Below, one piece after another: positions 11,905 through 22,290 of a stretch of 64,000 nt of DNA; the first letter of the stretch is position 1, and each line of letters opens with the position of its first letter. The translations under genes were made by a program, and so were the position numbers. Under the pieces are notes generated by a model, which saw only the letters and a list, made by a program, of their open reading frames with translations, made no database searches and had not been told where the DNA came from. This DNA is from Rapana venosa (taxonomy: Eukaryota; Mollusca; Gastropoda; Neogastropoda; Muricidae), in the NCBI GenBank assembly GCA_028751875.1, contig CM054158.1, positions 54,519,360-54,583,359 of the forward strand, read 5' to 3'.

Positions 11905-14720
11905 TTACAGGAAATTAAACAAGTGTGTGTGGTACGTTTTTTTAAAAAGATGATATGCTACTTTTCTCTTTTACAAAGACTGGGATTTCGTTCCATAATT
12001 TGCTGCCAAATAAACAAGAGATGACATGAAGAGATCGGTTCTTGGACGAGGAGTAACAACACTACTTTTGTTACGAACAGTTTTAACAGGGAACCTCTGA
12101 CAAAGATAAGGAGGAGCTAGTTTATTCATGATCTTATACATAAATACACCTTTATTAAAGAGACAATGTAAACTAAAAGAAGAATGTTTAACTCTTTGTA
12201 GCTATTATTTTTCTAAGGAAGTAGTTCTAAGGAGAATTAACTTGAGAGACCGTTTATATACTCTCTCAAGTTGTCGTATACAGTTTTTACTTGCCAAATC
12301 CCAGCATGTAGATTGCATAGTCAAGATCAGGTTTTATGTAAGCATAGAAGAAAAGTTTTCGAGTATGTTGATCCAGGAAATGTTTTATTCGATTAAGTTG
12401 GAATAGCTTCTTAGATATTTTTTTAGAAACACTAAAAACATGATCTGACCATGACAAATTATTATCGATATTTAGACCAAGTAGTTTATATGAACTGACT
12501 TCTTCTAGTATTTTATCGTAAATCTTTATTCCATTTAGTTTGTTTTTTAAAGTTTTGGCGCTTTTGTCTTGTGGCAATCACCATGAATTTTGATTTCAAA
12601 GGATGGAGAGCCATGTGATTACACTCTGCCCACGCTGCTAGATTGTTTAAGTCTTCTTGCAATATAGTAGCTACAGAGTTTACATCATGATCAGCTGTAT
12701 GTATGGTAGTATCGTCAGCAAAGAGTTCACAAGTGGATGAAACATGGAGAGGAAGATCGTTGATATATATAGAAAAGAGGACTGGCCCTAGCACGGAACC
12801 TTGAGGAATACCATACTTCACAGCCAAAAGGGACGACATAATTGAATCTTGATAAACAGTTTGTCGCCTTTTATCAAGAAACGAGGTAATCAGTTTTAGA
12901 GAGTCTGCCCCATAAACATACATAGCCAGTTTCTTTACTAAGAGTTTGTGGTCAATACAGTCAAATGCCTTGGCAAAGTCTACAAAAACTGCTCCAGTTA
13001 AGATGTTATTGTTGATATTTAAATGCCATTGCTCTATGAGATTACTGAGTGCAGTATGACATGAATAATTTTCTCTAAAGCCGCTTTGATTAGGATGAAA
13101 AAAGTTATGCTCAGTAAAGTATGACAGAAGATGTTGCTTTAAATGCTTTTCTAAAGGTTTAGATAAAATAGATAGAATCGAAATAGGTCGATAGTTGGTA
13201 AGGGTCATTTGGATCTCCAGATTTAAGAATAGGTACAACTTTGGAAACTTTAAACATTTGAGGATAAGGAATTTTTTTTCAATGCAGAGATTATAGATAT
13301 ATGTAAGATGTTCAGATATTACTTGCGCGGAAATCTTCAAAATTTTGCTGTCTAAATTATCTAAGCCACGGGATTTTGTTTGTTTTAATGAACACAACTC
13401 CTTATGCACTTCATGCACACCAATATATTTGAATGACAGTTTAGACTTTGTTGACTTGGAGCTACAATATTCCTGTAAAATTGGTAAGTAATTGAATTCT
13501 GAGCGGTCAATATTTACAATTTTTTCAGCAATAGAACAAAAGTGTTGATTTATATTATCTGCAGATAGACCTGTACCTGATGAAGCACTTGATGAAGATG
13601 ATTTACCGGCTAACTGATTAATTGCTTTCCAGAGAGACTTTAGGTCCTTAGATGAAAATTAACTCACTGAAATATTTCTTTTTTGCAATTCGTTTCATAA
13701 ATGTCACTCTGTTACGTTGTTCCTTAAATTTTTCATCTCTTCCTGTTGTTTTTTAGTAAATTATCTCGGACGGTTATGGCTTCAGTGATTTCATCAGTTA
13801 ACCAGGGTGGTTTATCTTTAGCTTTTACACGTTTGATTCTAAGAGGGGCGTGACTATCAAAGATAGATGAAAAAATATTATACCAAATTTCAAGTGCTTC
13901 ATCTGGGTCAGTAAACTGATACATCGGAGAAGTTAGCTTTACATAAGTCGGACAAAAAAATTTTTTCATTAAACGTTCTATAGCTGCGGAAAGAAATGTA
14001 TTTGTGTTTGCATCTGGGTATTTTAGCACCTTTTTTTGACCAAGTAAAGCATACAGGATAGTGATCACTAAGACCATATACAGGTACAGACAGTTCTACA
14101 ATGTTAGATGGAGTGGTTGTGTATATATGGTCAATCAGTGTTTCAGAACGTAGAGTTTTCCTTGTAGAGTAGTTACCAATTGTGACAGATTATACACCTC
14201 AAAGATTCTTTTCCTTTTTATCATTAGGCTTAAGTAAATCAATATTGAAATCACCAAGTAAGATTAATTCAGTTGAGTAGCTACAAACATCATCCATCAT
14301 TTGTTCAAAATTATCAAACCAACTAATGCGTTCATCTGGGTTTCGATACAAAAATCCAACTAGTATTGGTTTGGCTCCTTTCAGGCGTATTTCTAGCCAT
14401 ATACATTCAATGCCATAGTTATCAAATAATGTTATCTGCTTATAATTTACTGAATGATGTATATAGGTTATTAACCCTGTTTCTAATTTGGTTTTGGCAT
14501 CTCGTCTGATAGAATTATAGCTCGGAACTGATATTATATCATCTGCTACATTATGTGACAACCTTGACTCAGAAAAGCCAAAAATATGAAAGGGACTATT
14601 TACATTTGATAAAATGGAGGGCAAGTCTGAAACTTTATTTAGCAGATGACAAATATGTAAAAAAGGCTACTTTGAATCCATATCTAGTTACCAACCATTG
14701 GAATTGGCAGTTTATGCCAT
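11905..14720 (-). pseudogene. CR1/L2-group LINE ORF2: endonuclease and reverse transcriptase
   Basis: Read on the minus strand. The endonuclease lies at about 14720-14199 (IFGFSESRL and GDFNIDLLKPN near its end), a linker at 14077-13733 (KPPWLTDEI), and the reverse transcriptase at about 13660-12513 (NYRPISIL, VFVDFAKAFDCIDH at 12984-12961 and beyond, GIPQGSVLGP at 12813-12783, and catalytic FADDTT around 12711-12728). The thumb and C-terminal region lie at about 12577-11905 (YKLLGLNIDNNLSW, then WNEIPVFVKEK-like near 11960). A stop at 11905-11907 fits the natural end. Breaks are few: shifts near 14199, 13660, 13200, 12550 and 11985. RT and endonuclease signature residues are present, so it is a recently inactivated copy or an intact one with consensus errors. 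Confidence 0.85.
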
Positions 14721-15138
14721 ATTGTATACAATTAGGCAAAACTAAAAAAAAAAAAATTATTCACTCTAACAATCTTAATCTGAACTCGCACAATTTTAGC
14801 AAACCCACAATACAAAAAAGTTTCAAAATAGACTTATAATTAATGCAAAATTATACTCTACAACATTTACACCACCAACAAGCACAAAAGCAAAGAGCAG
14901 AAAGTCAAAATTTGGAAATGAAAATACCAGTCTAATACAAAATTAAGTAAGCAAAGAAAGCGAAAGCAAACACAACTTCAAAGCCAATGTGAAACAAACT
15001 GCAAACTCTGAATCAATCCAAAAGTAACCTTGAATGACCAGTATTAAACAACACTCATAAATTTTATCAAGAGAAAATACTCTTGCCTGACTTTATTATC
15101 TAATCAGTTCATTTCAACATCCCACAGAGTCAATGTCT

Positions 15139-15139
15139 G

Positions 15140-15170
<31 letters not shown>

Positions 15171-15340
15171 CACACACACCACGCGCGGCGCGCGCGCGCG
15201 CGCGCGCGCGCGCGCGCGCTGAAATACATACACCCATATGCAATCAAAACATGCACGTGGGCCTCACGAAGCACTGCCTGCATGCCTCCCCTACAGTCTG
15301 CACCATGCACACCCAGTCCAGCCTGCAGAGCACTGCGCGC

Positions 15341-15371
<31 letters not shown>
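15139..15371. repeat. (CA)n, (GC)n and poly(C) cluster
   Basis: (CA)n at about 15139-15165, a CG-alternating tract at about 15178-15220 (strong Z-DNA-type sequence), and a 28-nt C run at 15344-15371. Confidence 0.92.
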
Positions 15372-15640
15372 AGGGTGCACAACATACATGCACATAAGGC
15401 ACGTGCCATAGGAAAATAGAACATGCACACACACACACACACCCTCCTCAGTAAGCACAGCCGCATGACCCCCCAGGAAGCACAGCATACTTGTAGTTTC
15501 AGGATGCACGGCATGCATGTACCTCCCGTCAAGAACAACATACATCAACCACCCAGGAAGCAATAAATGCACGCTCCTTCCACCAAGCACAGCAGGCATG
15601 CACCCACAAGTAGGCACAACAGACATTTTCACATGGATGC
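15230..15640. repeat. Degenerate minisatellite with AAGCACAGCATGCAT-like units
   Basis: Loosely repeated units containing CAGGAAGCACAGCATAC, GCACGGCATGCATG, AAGCACAGCAGGCATGCA and similar recur roughly every 30-40 bp, interrupted by the C run and a CA patch at 15427-15443. The period is approximate, judged by eye. Confidence 0.6.
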
Positions 15641-15644
15641 ACAC

Positions 15645-15690
15645 AAAACACACACACACACACACACACTACCACACAACACACACACAC

Positions 15691-15730
<40 letters not shown>
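15645..15730. repeat. (CA)n microsatellite
   Basis: CA array with two ACCAC interruptions, between the ORF1 and ORF2 modules of the CR1-like LINE. Confidence 0.92.
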
Positions 15731-15731
<1 letters not shown>

Positions 15732-15977
15732 TAATCTAACTGTAAGCTTTTTTCTGATTGAACCAGTCTTGAAGGAGGGAGAATAGTATTATGATTTTCT
15801 TTTTCTAGCTAGTTTGTTTGTTTTTGTTAAAGCATGTTTGTTGCCACTCACAACTTTTGACATTAGTGATTTGCACTTCAAGAGTTCTACTTCATGATAA
15901 CACTTTTAATAAATGTAAACAAAGGGACAAAATCACTACAGTGTGATCATTCTTCATTGAGGGGGAGAAAAAACTCT

Positions 15978-17549
15978 TCATGAGGGTCTACACTGAGAAA
16001 GAATTTGGGATGCCATATTGAGGAGTTGGTAAGCATATTGTCCTGGTTGGGACACCAGACGGGGGTCGGGCCACTGGGTGCTGGGTGGTGGCACTGGTGC
16101 AGCAACAGTCTGAAGGGGCTGGGGAGGAATGGGATAAGGGGGATAGGGAAGTGAAGGGAAAGGATTCCATTGGGTCTGGAAGGGGTAGGGGCATGGTCTG
16201 GGATGAAGGGGAATGGGAACATCAGAGGATTGCTGAACATTTGCATTTTCACCGTTATGAAGCTGTGAAGAGGAAGATGAAGAGGACTGGAAGGGCTGAC
16301 TTCTGGAGTCAGCCAGTGGCTCTGAAGGGACCCAGTGGGCAGGAGCAGGACCGTCATGTAGAGGTGGCTGTCTGTTGGTCTGCTGACCCCTCCTCCGGGA
16401 AGGCAGCATGGGGTAGTGCGTCATGGAGGAGACGGCGGGTACTGCAGGTGCCCAAGTGTCACGTCCACGGGATGGGCGAGGTCCGTTAAAAGACACCGTC
16501 CTGCCTTGTCTCGTGTCGTCAACTGCACTGAGATGTTCTGCCGGCAGCTCGTGCATGAGCACACCACCAGGCGGACCAGCCTCCTCAGGATGTTGATGTG
16601 AGTGAGCTGGCCGAGGGAGGAACTGCTTGAAGTTGACAGCTAGCCTGGCCACTCCCTTCTGGCTGGGGTGAATAGAGTCTTTATAAAGTGCCTGTCTAGG
16701 GGCACCATTCGGCGTCAGGAAAGTGTCCTGGTTATTAATCAGGTTTACCCGGGCTGTGGCACAGGCTGTATGCAGATTTTTGTTGGAGGGCAAGATTGCA
16801 TTATTGAGAGGATGTCGTCCCCAAGCTGGAATAATTGAACTGAAGGCTATGTTTGCTTCAGGGAAAGATTCTTTAAACAGTGCCATCAGCTCCACCCATT
16901 GCTTGGTAGATATCAGTCCTGCAGGACAGTCATTTACGCCAACATGGACTATCAGTTTCTGAACATGTCTGCATTTTGCTGGAAGTGTTGTAAGCCATTT
17001 TGTCAAGTGCTGTAGCGTCACACCAGGTATGCACAGCTTAAACACACGGTTCTGTTGACTTCCTAACCGTCTTGTATCGATGTGTCTTATGCCAGAATCT
17101 CCTACAAGGACAGAGCTGGAATTGTCTGGAATTTTAATTTCTTGAAGAATTTGCTCAGGGTTTTTTTTCTCGGATGACTTCTCATTGAGCAGATTTTGTT
17201 CTGAGGCATTTTGAGTGTCAGAAATAGCCGTACCCACTTTGTTTTTACCCTCGAGATCAGGTGTCGGGTTCGATAATGGGTCAAACCGATTTTGTATCGA
17301 CACAGGGGATGTTATGTGGAGATGGGGTTCAGGAGTTTTAGCTATACATTCTGTTGCAGTGAATCGTTCTGGAGTATCTGTTTTAACACTACTGTCAGCA
17401 CTGGTTGTAACCTTGCATGTGTTGTCTTCCTCAAGTTCTGGAAGCAAATAAGGATCTGGGGCTCTGGCAGCCTCAAAGGCCTGCTCATCTGCTTTCATCC
17501 TCACCATGTCGCACTGGGTTGAGCTTGTCATGACTGGAGCTTTGTTCAT
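15978..17549 (-). CDS. SGNH/GDSL-type esterase protein, probable LINE ORF1 product
   Basis: A 523-codon uninterrupted frame. The SGNH hydrolase fold is supported by all four signature blocks: VLVGDSGIRHID with nucleophile Ser152, a glycine in the PGV block near residue 176, VHVGVNDCPAG with oxyanion Asn206, and KDSIHPSQKG with Asp291 and His294. Residues 1-140 are low-complexity and acidic or polar; residues 310-523 are rich in Pro, Ser and Gln and probably disordered. In CR1-like LINEs such esterase domains sit in ORF1, with a suggested but not settled role in membrane or lipid interaction. The ATG overlaps the stop of the upstream coiled-coil frame (TGATG). The endonuclease/RT module lies downstream on the same strand. 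The alternative is a domesticated or host SGNH protein, which I consider less likely. Retention of every catalytic residue over a long open frame argues for recent activity. Confidence 0.8.
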   Translation of the reverse strand: MNKAPVMTSSTQCDMVRMKADEQAFEAARAPDPYLLPELEEDNTCKVTTSADSSVKTDTPERFTATECIAKTPEPHLHITSPVSIQNRFDPLSNPTPDLEGKNKVGTAISDTQNASEQNLLNEKSSEKKNPEQILQEIKIPDNSSSVLVGDSGIRHIDTRRLGSQQNRVFKLCIPGVTLQHLTKWLTTLPAKCRHVQKLIVHVGVNDCPAGLISTKQWVELMALFKESFPEANIAFSSIIPAWGRHPLNNAILPSNKNLHTACATARVNLINNQDTFLTPNGAPRQALYKDSIHPSQKGVARLAVNFKQFLPRPAHSHQHPEEAGPPGGVLMHELPAEHLSAVDDTRQGRTVSFNGPRPSRGRDTWAPAVPAVSSMTHYPMLPSRRRGQQTNRQPPLHDGPAPAHWVPSEPLADSRSQPFQSSSSSSSQLHNGENANVQQSSDVPIPLHPRPCPYPFQTQWNPFPSLPYPPYPIPPQPLQTVAAPVPPPSTQWPDPRLVSQPGQYAYQLLNMASQILSQCRPS

Positions 17550-18639
17550 CAGGAGTTTAGTTTTGATTGAAGTGTACCCACATGTGTTTTTAAAAGAATG
17601 ATTTCTTTGCTTGTGGTATTGATCTGGGTTTCCAGTTGAGAAATATACTTGTTAAGGTTTTCCAATTTCAGTTCCATACTTTCTATTTTGCTATTCAAAT
17701 GTTGCTTGATTTCATTTTTGATGGAAACCTGTGCATCATACAGTTGAGAGGTGAGTCTGTTTTCAAGGTCACCAAGTTGCACTGTCACAAGCTCGTGACT
17801 TTCTTCAAGGAGTTTCAGTTTTAGGTCCATAGAGTGGTCAAAAAGTCTTTTAGGACACATTGTGCGCCTTCTACTTCGTTTGCTGTGTGTTTGCTTGTGT
17901 GACTTAATGGTTCCAGACATCGCATGATGAAGGTTAGAAGCCAGGCCTACTGAGGAGTCACCCTCCTCTTTTGTTGGAGTTGACTGCAGTGTTTCTTGAA
18001 ATCCTCTGACTGCATTCTCTTTCGAAATACCATCAAAAATTTTCAACGGGACAGCTGCTTTGAGTTCAGTGTCAGTCTCATCACTGAAACTGCTAAGGAG
18101 AGAGGATATAGGGGTAGTAGGATACGGGCTGTAGAAGTCATACGTACAGGAGGAGAAAGCTGGATAGAATGATAAACATCTTCGAGGAAAGAAATAGGAT
18201 GAGCTATCAGCTGATTTTGCAGACTGTCAATGTTGTCATTCAGACAAAAATCAGACACAAGATCGCGGAGAAGTTCACATTCTTTTTTGTCCCACTGCCT
18301 GCAATCATTACCTTGACAGAGTAAGGTGCCTGTGCCTTCCTTTTTAAAGTATAGAGACAGGGTTATTCTTTTAGAGTCCTCCACGTAAATTCTAATGACT
18401 GATTTGCAGAGACCTGTGGGAAAGGGGTAGCTGATCCAGTTGGGAAGAGAAATAACATTGTCATCATCATCGAAATCAGTGAATTCAATTCTGACAAGTT
18501 CTTCTGTGACAGCAGAGTATCTGTAAATTAAGCTGTTTCGCCATGCTGTTAGCTCTTTTTCAGGGCAAGAGAAACGTTTTTGAATCGAATCCAAAGTTGC
18601 CTGAAGTTTATTTTCTTTGACAGATGGTGGGTGTTCCAT
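17549..18639 (-). CDS. N-terminal ORF1 region: conserved N-domain and coiled coil, one frameshift
   Basis: Starts at an ATG (18639-18637). The first part to about 18140 encodes an N-domain with IRIYVEDSKRITLSLYF and GTLLCQGNDCRQW. A frame change near 18140 leads into a second frame that continues to 17549. Its C-terminal half is a predicted coiled coil (heptad-like LENLNKYISQLETQI region), after a basic patch (KRSRRRTMCPKR) that could bind nucleic acid. The second frame stops at a TGA that shares its A with the ATG of the esterase frame. Coiled coil plus basic patch is typical of ORF1 proteins, which trimerise and bind element RNA. Whether N-domain, coiled coil and esterase form one protein of about 890 residues broken by errors, or separate products, cannot be decided here. 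Confidence 0.62.
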
Positions 18640-18640
18640 A

Positions 18641-19160
18641 ATTGAAGAGAATCACCATTTTCACATCCACTCTTTCAATCACAGACATTGTCTCGTGGGA
18701 TTGCTGCTTCAATTCATAGTTTTCACCATTTCAATTCATCTTTTACAACATACTTTTCAAATTGTTATTGATTTTCTTGATATAAAAATAGTGGTCAAAG
18801 AATTCAGTTTTGTGTGGTGCCTGTGTTCGACCAGATTTTAACAGTTCATGCCCTTTGATAAACAACAACAAAACCCCACGTGTGTAGGCTCAACTTGCAC
18901 GTGCACAGATGGTACACATAGGTGTGGACAAGGGAAAAGCTGTGATTACTGTTTATAGTTTTGAAGTTCAAATGTTCTTCTTTAAGTTTACTAATTATTA
19001 ATTAATTGATTACGCACCTTTTGAAAGTCTCTACCACACTCTAACTTCACAGTCGCACTCAAAGGGGCTTCACACACCAGTTCACAAAATTTCACAACTG
19101 TTGATGACTTTGATCACCATCAAATTAGGTAATACTGAAGAGCCACGTCAAACACAACCC
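18641..19160. other. Upstream of ORF1; possible LINE 5' UTR
   Basis: No open frame of note. If the element is full-length, its 5' UTR would lie here. No boundary or target-site duplication could be recognised. Confidence 0.35.
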
Positions 19161-19164
19161 ACTC

Positions 19165-19170
19165 CAGAGG

Positions 19171-19212
<42 letters not shown>

Positions 19213-19356
19213 AGAGAGGAAGAGAGAGCGCAAACATACACAGACACAAACACGCCCCTGCACACCCCACACAAAGCATGCATACCCTGGAAGATGCACG
19301 TACCTCTCCCTTTCTCTCAATGCACACACACACACACACACACACAACACACACTA

Positions 19357-19429
<73 letters not shown>

Positions 19430-19440
19430 CACACACACAT
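19165..19440. repeat. (GA)n and (CA)n microsatellites
   Basis: GA-rich array at 19165-19230 and CA array at 19322-19440. The CA array directly truncates the RTE fragment that follows. Confidence 0.93.
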
Positions 19441-20423
19441 AATGGCTTCAGTCTATTCAATATTATCTGCAGCATGACCTTGCTTGGGTGGCATATGAGG
19501 CTGATTGTGCGGTAATTATGGCATTGTTGTAGATTTCCTTTCTTGGGGAGGGTGATTATGAGTGACTGTGTCCATGGTGTTGGCCATTTTCCTGTCTGCC
19601 AGATCTTGTTGCAGATTCTTAGTAGGGCGCTGATCATGGCTTCCCCTCCAGCTTGAACCAACTCAGCTGGAATGTTGTCAGCCCCTGCTGACTTTCCCTT
19701 TTTCAGCGATCTGACTTCTGTTTCCACTTCTTCTCGGAGGATAGGGTGACTGTCTGTGTCTTTGCTTGCGGGTACATTAAGGACTTCTGGATCTCCTGCG
19801 GTTCTATAGTTATACAGGTCGGAGCAGTATTCTGTCCATCTGTTCAGAATATCCTGGTCGTCAGTGAGACACTTCCCATTTTTGTCTGATTGTTAAACCT
19901 TTTCCCTGTTTTGTGCTAGTCAGGTCTTTCACCAGCTGATATGCTTTCTTGCTATTGTTTTTCTTGATGTTCTCTTCAATGTCTTGGCACTGTTCACCGA
20001 TCCATTTCTCTTTTGCCTCCGTCATGGACTTCCTGATTCTTTTGTTGACTGCCCTATATTGTTCTGCTCTTTCTTTTGTTTCATTTTCTTTTTCTTCAAC
20101 TCTCTACGCTTGGGCATAGTTTGTAGGATGTTAGGTGTGACCCATGGTTTTTTGACTGGTCGGTGTTTGCCAAGAAGCTCGCTTGCTGTTTCAGTCACTG
20201 CTGTATTGAAACTATTCGTCAGTGTATCTATGTCTGAGTCTATCACAGTGAGTGCTGCAAACTTTCCACCTATCCTTGCTTGAAAAAATTCTACTACCTC
20301 TGGGTCCTTCAGCTTCTCGAGGTCAAATTTGATCCTGATGTTGTTCCGCTTGTGGATTTTCTTTAGACGTAGTCGGAAAGTCATCATCACAAGATCATGA
20401 TCACTCCCTATGTCTGCTCCTGG
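19441..20423 (-). mobile_element. Internal fragment of an RTE-type LINE
   Basis: On the minus strand the reading begins at the end of the endonuclease (GADIGSDHD near 20400) and continues as MMTFRLRLKKIHKRNNIRI, KHRPVKKPWVTPNIL, VRSLKKGKSAGADNIPAEL and ISLICHPSKVMLQIILNRL. It then stops at the (TG)n boundary at 19441. It is therefore missing most of the endonuclease on one side and the whole catalytic RT core on the other. A frame break lies near 19890. The sequence is clean and belongs to the same general family as the element at 3760-6880. The 20423 edge abuts another LINE. Confidence 0.88.
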
Positions 20424-20947
20424 AAAACTTTAAAAGACAAGTTCCCAATGAATCATTCCAGAAATACTGAAAAGCCATGTGTCCCAATCCCAAGAATAGA
20501 TTTGTTCAAATCTAGCTTACTTTACTCAGGCCCTGTGCTGTGGAACTCCCTTCCTGACTCATTTAGACAACACCAACCATTAACAATCTTCAAAAGTCAT
20601 TTTTTTCATCCACTTGACGCATCAAAAATAAAAATCCACAATTGATCTGTTGGAAACAAAGTAAATATATCCTCCCTTGCATTATACCAAATTATCCTTT
20701 ACCCCCCCCCCCACCCCCCCCCCCTCTCTCTCTCTCTCTGTGTTTAAGTGTGAGTGTTTTATTTGTATATGCTATTGTGTTTATTGAAAAATGACTTCTA
20801 AAATGATTTTTCCACTATCCTACTTCTTTATAATGACTCTAGGACGATCTAACATGTACAATGTTAAATCACAGTGATTTCTAATGGTGATAGTGTTGAT
20901 GAATTGAAAACTATATTCAATATCATATGGATTTAAAATGCACTGTG

Positions 20948-20982
<35 letters not shown>

Positions 20983-21009
20983 TCACTCTCTCCTCTCTCT
21001 CTCTCTTCC

Positions 21010-21049
<40 letters not shown>

Positions 21050-21327
21050 CTTTATTTTTGCTGATAGATTTAATCGTCGTACTTACAATTAGTATCCCGT
21101 TGAATGCTTTATTCAGATTTAATATTTCAGTTCTACTCCCTAAATTGACTGTATTTGAGATTCAGTGAATGTTTTATTTTGATATCTTGTTTAGATCGTA
21201 CCAATTATGTATAGCTAATTCCAAAATGCAGATGTCCTTCTCTATGACTATGCATGATATTCATAAAGATTTTATGTTGACATTGATGCATGGTGTGAGT
21301 GCGCGCGCGCGCGCGCGCGCGTGTGTG

Positions 21328-21362
<35 letters not shown>

Positions 21363-21892
21363 TGCGTGCGTGCGTGCGAGTGTGGTGTGTGTGTGTGTTG
21401 TGTGTGTACGTGTGCATGGGGATGCAAATTGCTTCTACAATTGACGTTTCTTTCTGTTAGCCAAAATGAAGCTATTTACGTGGTTTGTTCTCCTTTATTT
21501 TATAGAGGCTTTGCTTTTTTTGGTTCTGTTTTGGTTTGGGTTTGGGGTTGTTGATGCTTTTTTGAGGGGGGACTATTCGGTTGGTCCCTCTCCCCTTGTT
21601 GTTGCCGTTTTTGTTTTGCTCTTGGGTCTTGCTATTTTTTTGGTTGTTTCTGTGTTTTCTGTTCTGCTTTCTTTCTTACTTGTTGCTTTTTTTCTCTCTC
21701 TCTCTTCGGTGATTTTTGTGGGGATTTGTGTAGTTATTTTTCCGTAAGCTGTGTAAGTGTATTGCTATGGGCTTTATTTTATTTTATTATCATATATATC
21801 CTTAAGGGCGGGACTGGATGTAAAAAAGCACATGGTGCTTATTCATTATCCTCGAAATAAAGAATTTATCATTTGTCATTTGTCATTTGTCA

Positions 21893-21895
<3 letters not shown>
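20424..21895 (+). mobile_element. CR1/L2-like LINE 3' end, copy 1
   Basis: The first 220 nt encode a typical LINE ORF2 C-terminus (SLLYSGPVLWNSLPDSF, then IFKSHFFHPLD), with a stop near 20643. About 1.2 kb of 3' UTR follows, homologous over its whole length to 32503-34080. Shared landmarks include ACATGTACAATGTTAAAT, CAATATCATATGGATT, AAAATGA-ACTATTTAC and the terminal GGACTGGATGTAAAAAAGCA...CATTATCCTCGAAATAA tail. The copy ends with three ATTTGTC-type short repeats before a CT microsatellite. Simple repeats inside the UTR differ in length from copy 2. A hydrophobic open frame at 21466-21747 lies within the UTR and is not believed to be a gene. Confidence 0.8.
20701..21415. repeat. Microsatellites within the LINE 3' UTR
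   Basis: C run plus (CT)n at 20701-20741, (CT)n at 20946-21051, and (GC)n-(TG)n at about 21299-21415. The corresponding positions in the second LINE copy carry shorter or differently arranged repeats. Confidence 0.88.
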
Positions 21896-21928
<33 letters not shown>

Positions 21929-21943
21929 TCCCCTCTCTCTCCC

Positions 21944-21974
<31 letters not shown>

Positions 21975-22162
21975 TTCTCCTCTCACTGTATTGTCTGTCT
22001 GTCTGTCTAAATTTTGTCACTCTGTTTCTGTCTCTGTCTCTCTCTGCCCTTGCTTTAATGTGAGTGCATGCGTCTCTCTGTATCTCTCTGTGTTCTGTCT
22101 GTCCTGTTCTGTCCTCTGTCTGTCCTCTGTTATCTCTCCGTCTCTTTCTCTCACCCTGTGTG

Positions 22163-22227
<65 letters not shown>

Positions 22228-22290
22228 CGTGTGTGTGTGTTTCTGTGGGGTGTGCGGGTGTGTGTGTCTGTCTGTCCTCTTCCCCTCAGT
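21896..22290. repeat. (CT)n, CTGT-rich and (GT)n tract
   Basis: CT arrays at 21896-21980, a CTGTCT-rich middle, and GT arrays at 22155-22235 immediately downstream of the LINE tail. Confidence 0.9.

Larger units (their letters stand above)
11905..18640 (-). mobile_element. CR1-like LINE with esterase ORF1 and endonuclease/RT ORF2
   Basis: Two modules lie in the same orientation and in the order expected of a CR1-like non-LTR retrotransposon: an ORF1 region with coiled coil and SGNH hydrolase (18639-15978), then an endonuclease/reverse transcriptase (about 14720-11905). An esterase in ORF1 is an established trait of CR1-like elements. The 1.2 kb between the modules is mostly CA, CG and C-run repeats plus T-rich noncoding sequence, which is unusual because CR1 ORFs normally lie close together. 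So either a repeat island expanded inside one element, or two related insertions sit side by side. Preservation is much better than for other LINEs in the window. The single-element reading is an inference. Confidence 0.6.

Noticed and set aside
18043..18046. Second stop-start overlap (ATGA-type) between the N-domain and coiled-coil frames
   Set aside because: The apparent start is TTG, and the downstream frame is open well upstream of it; a frameshift near 18140 explains the switch better.
21466..21747. Small hydrophobic membrane-like protein, with a relative at 33668-33961
   Set aside because: Both lie in the 3' UTR of the repeated LINE; T/G-rich sequence gives Phe/Leu/Val frames, and the second copy contains a 27-nt G run. 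Homology is that of the LINE, not of a gene.
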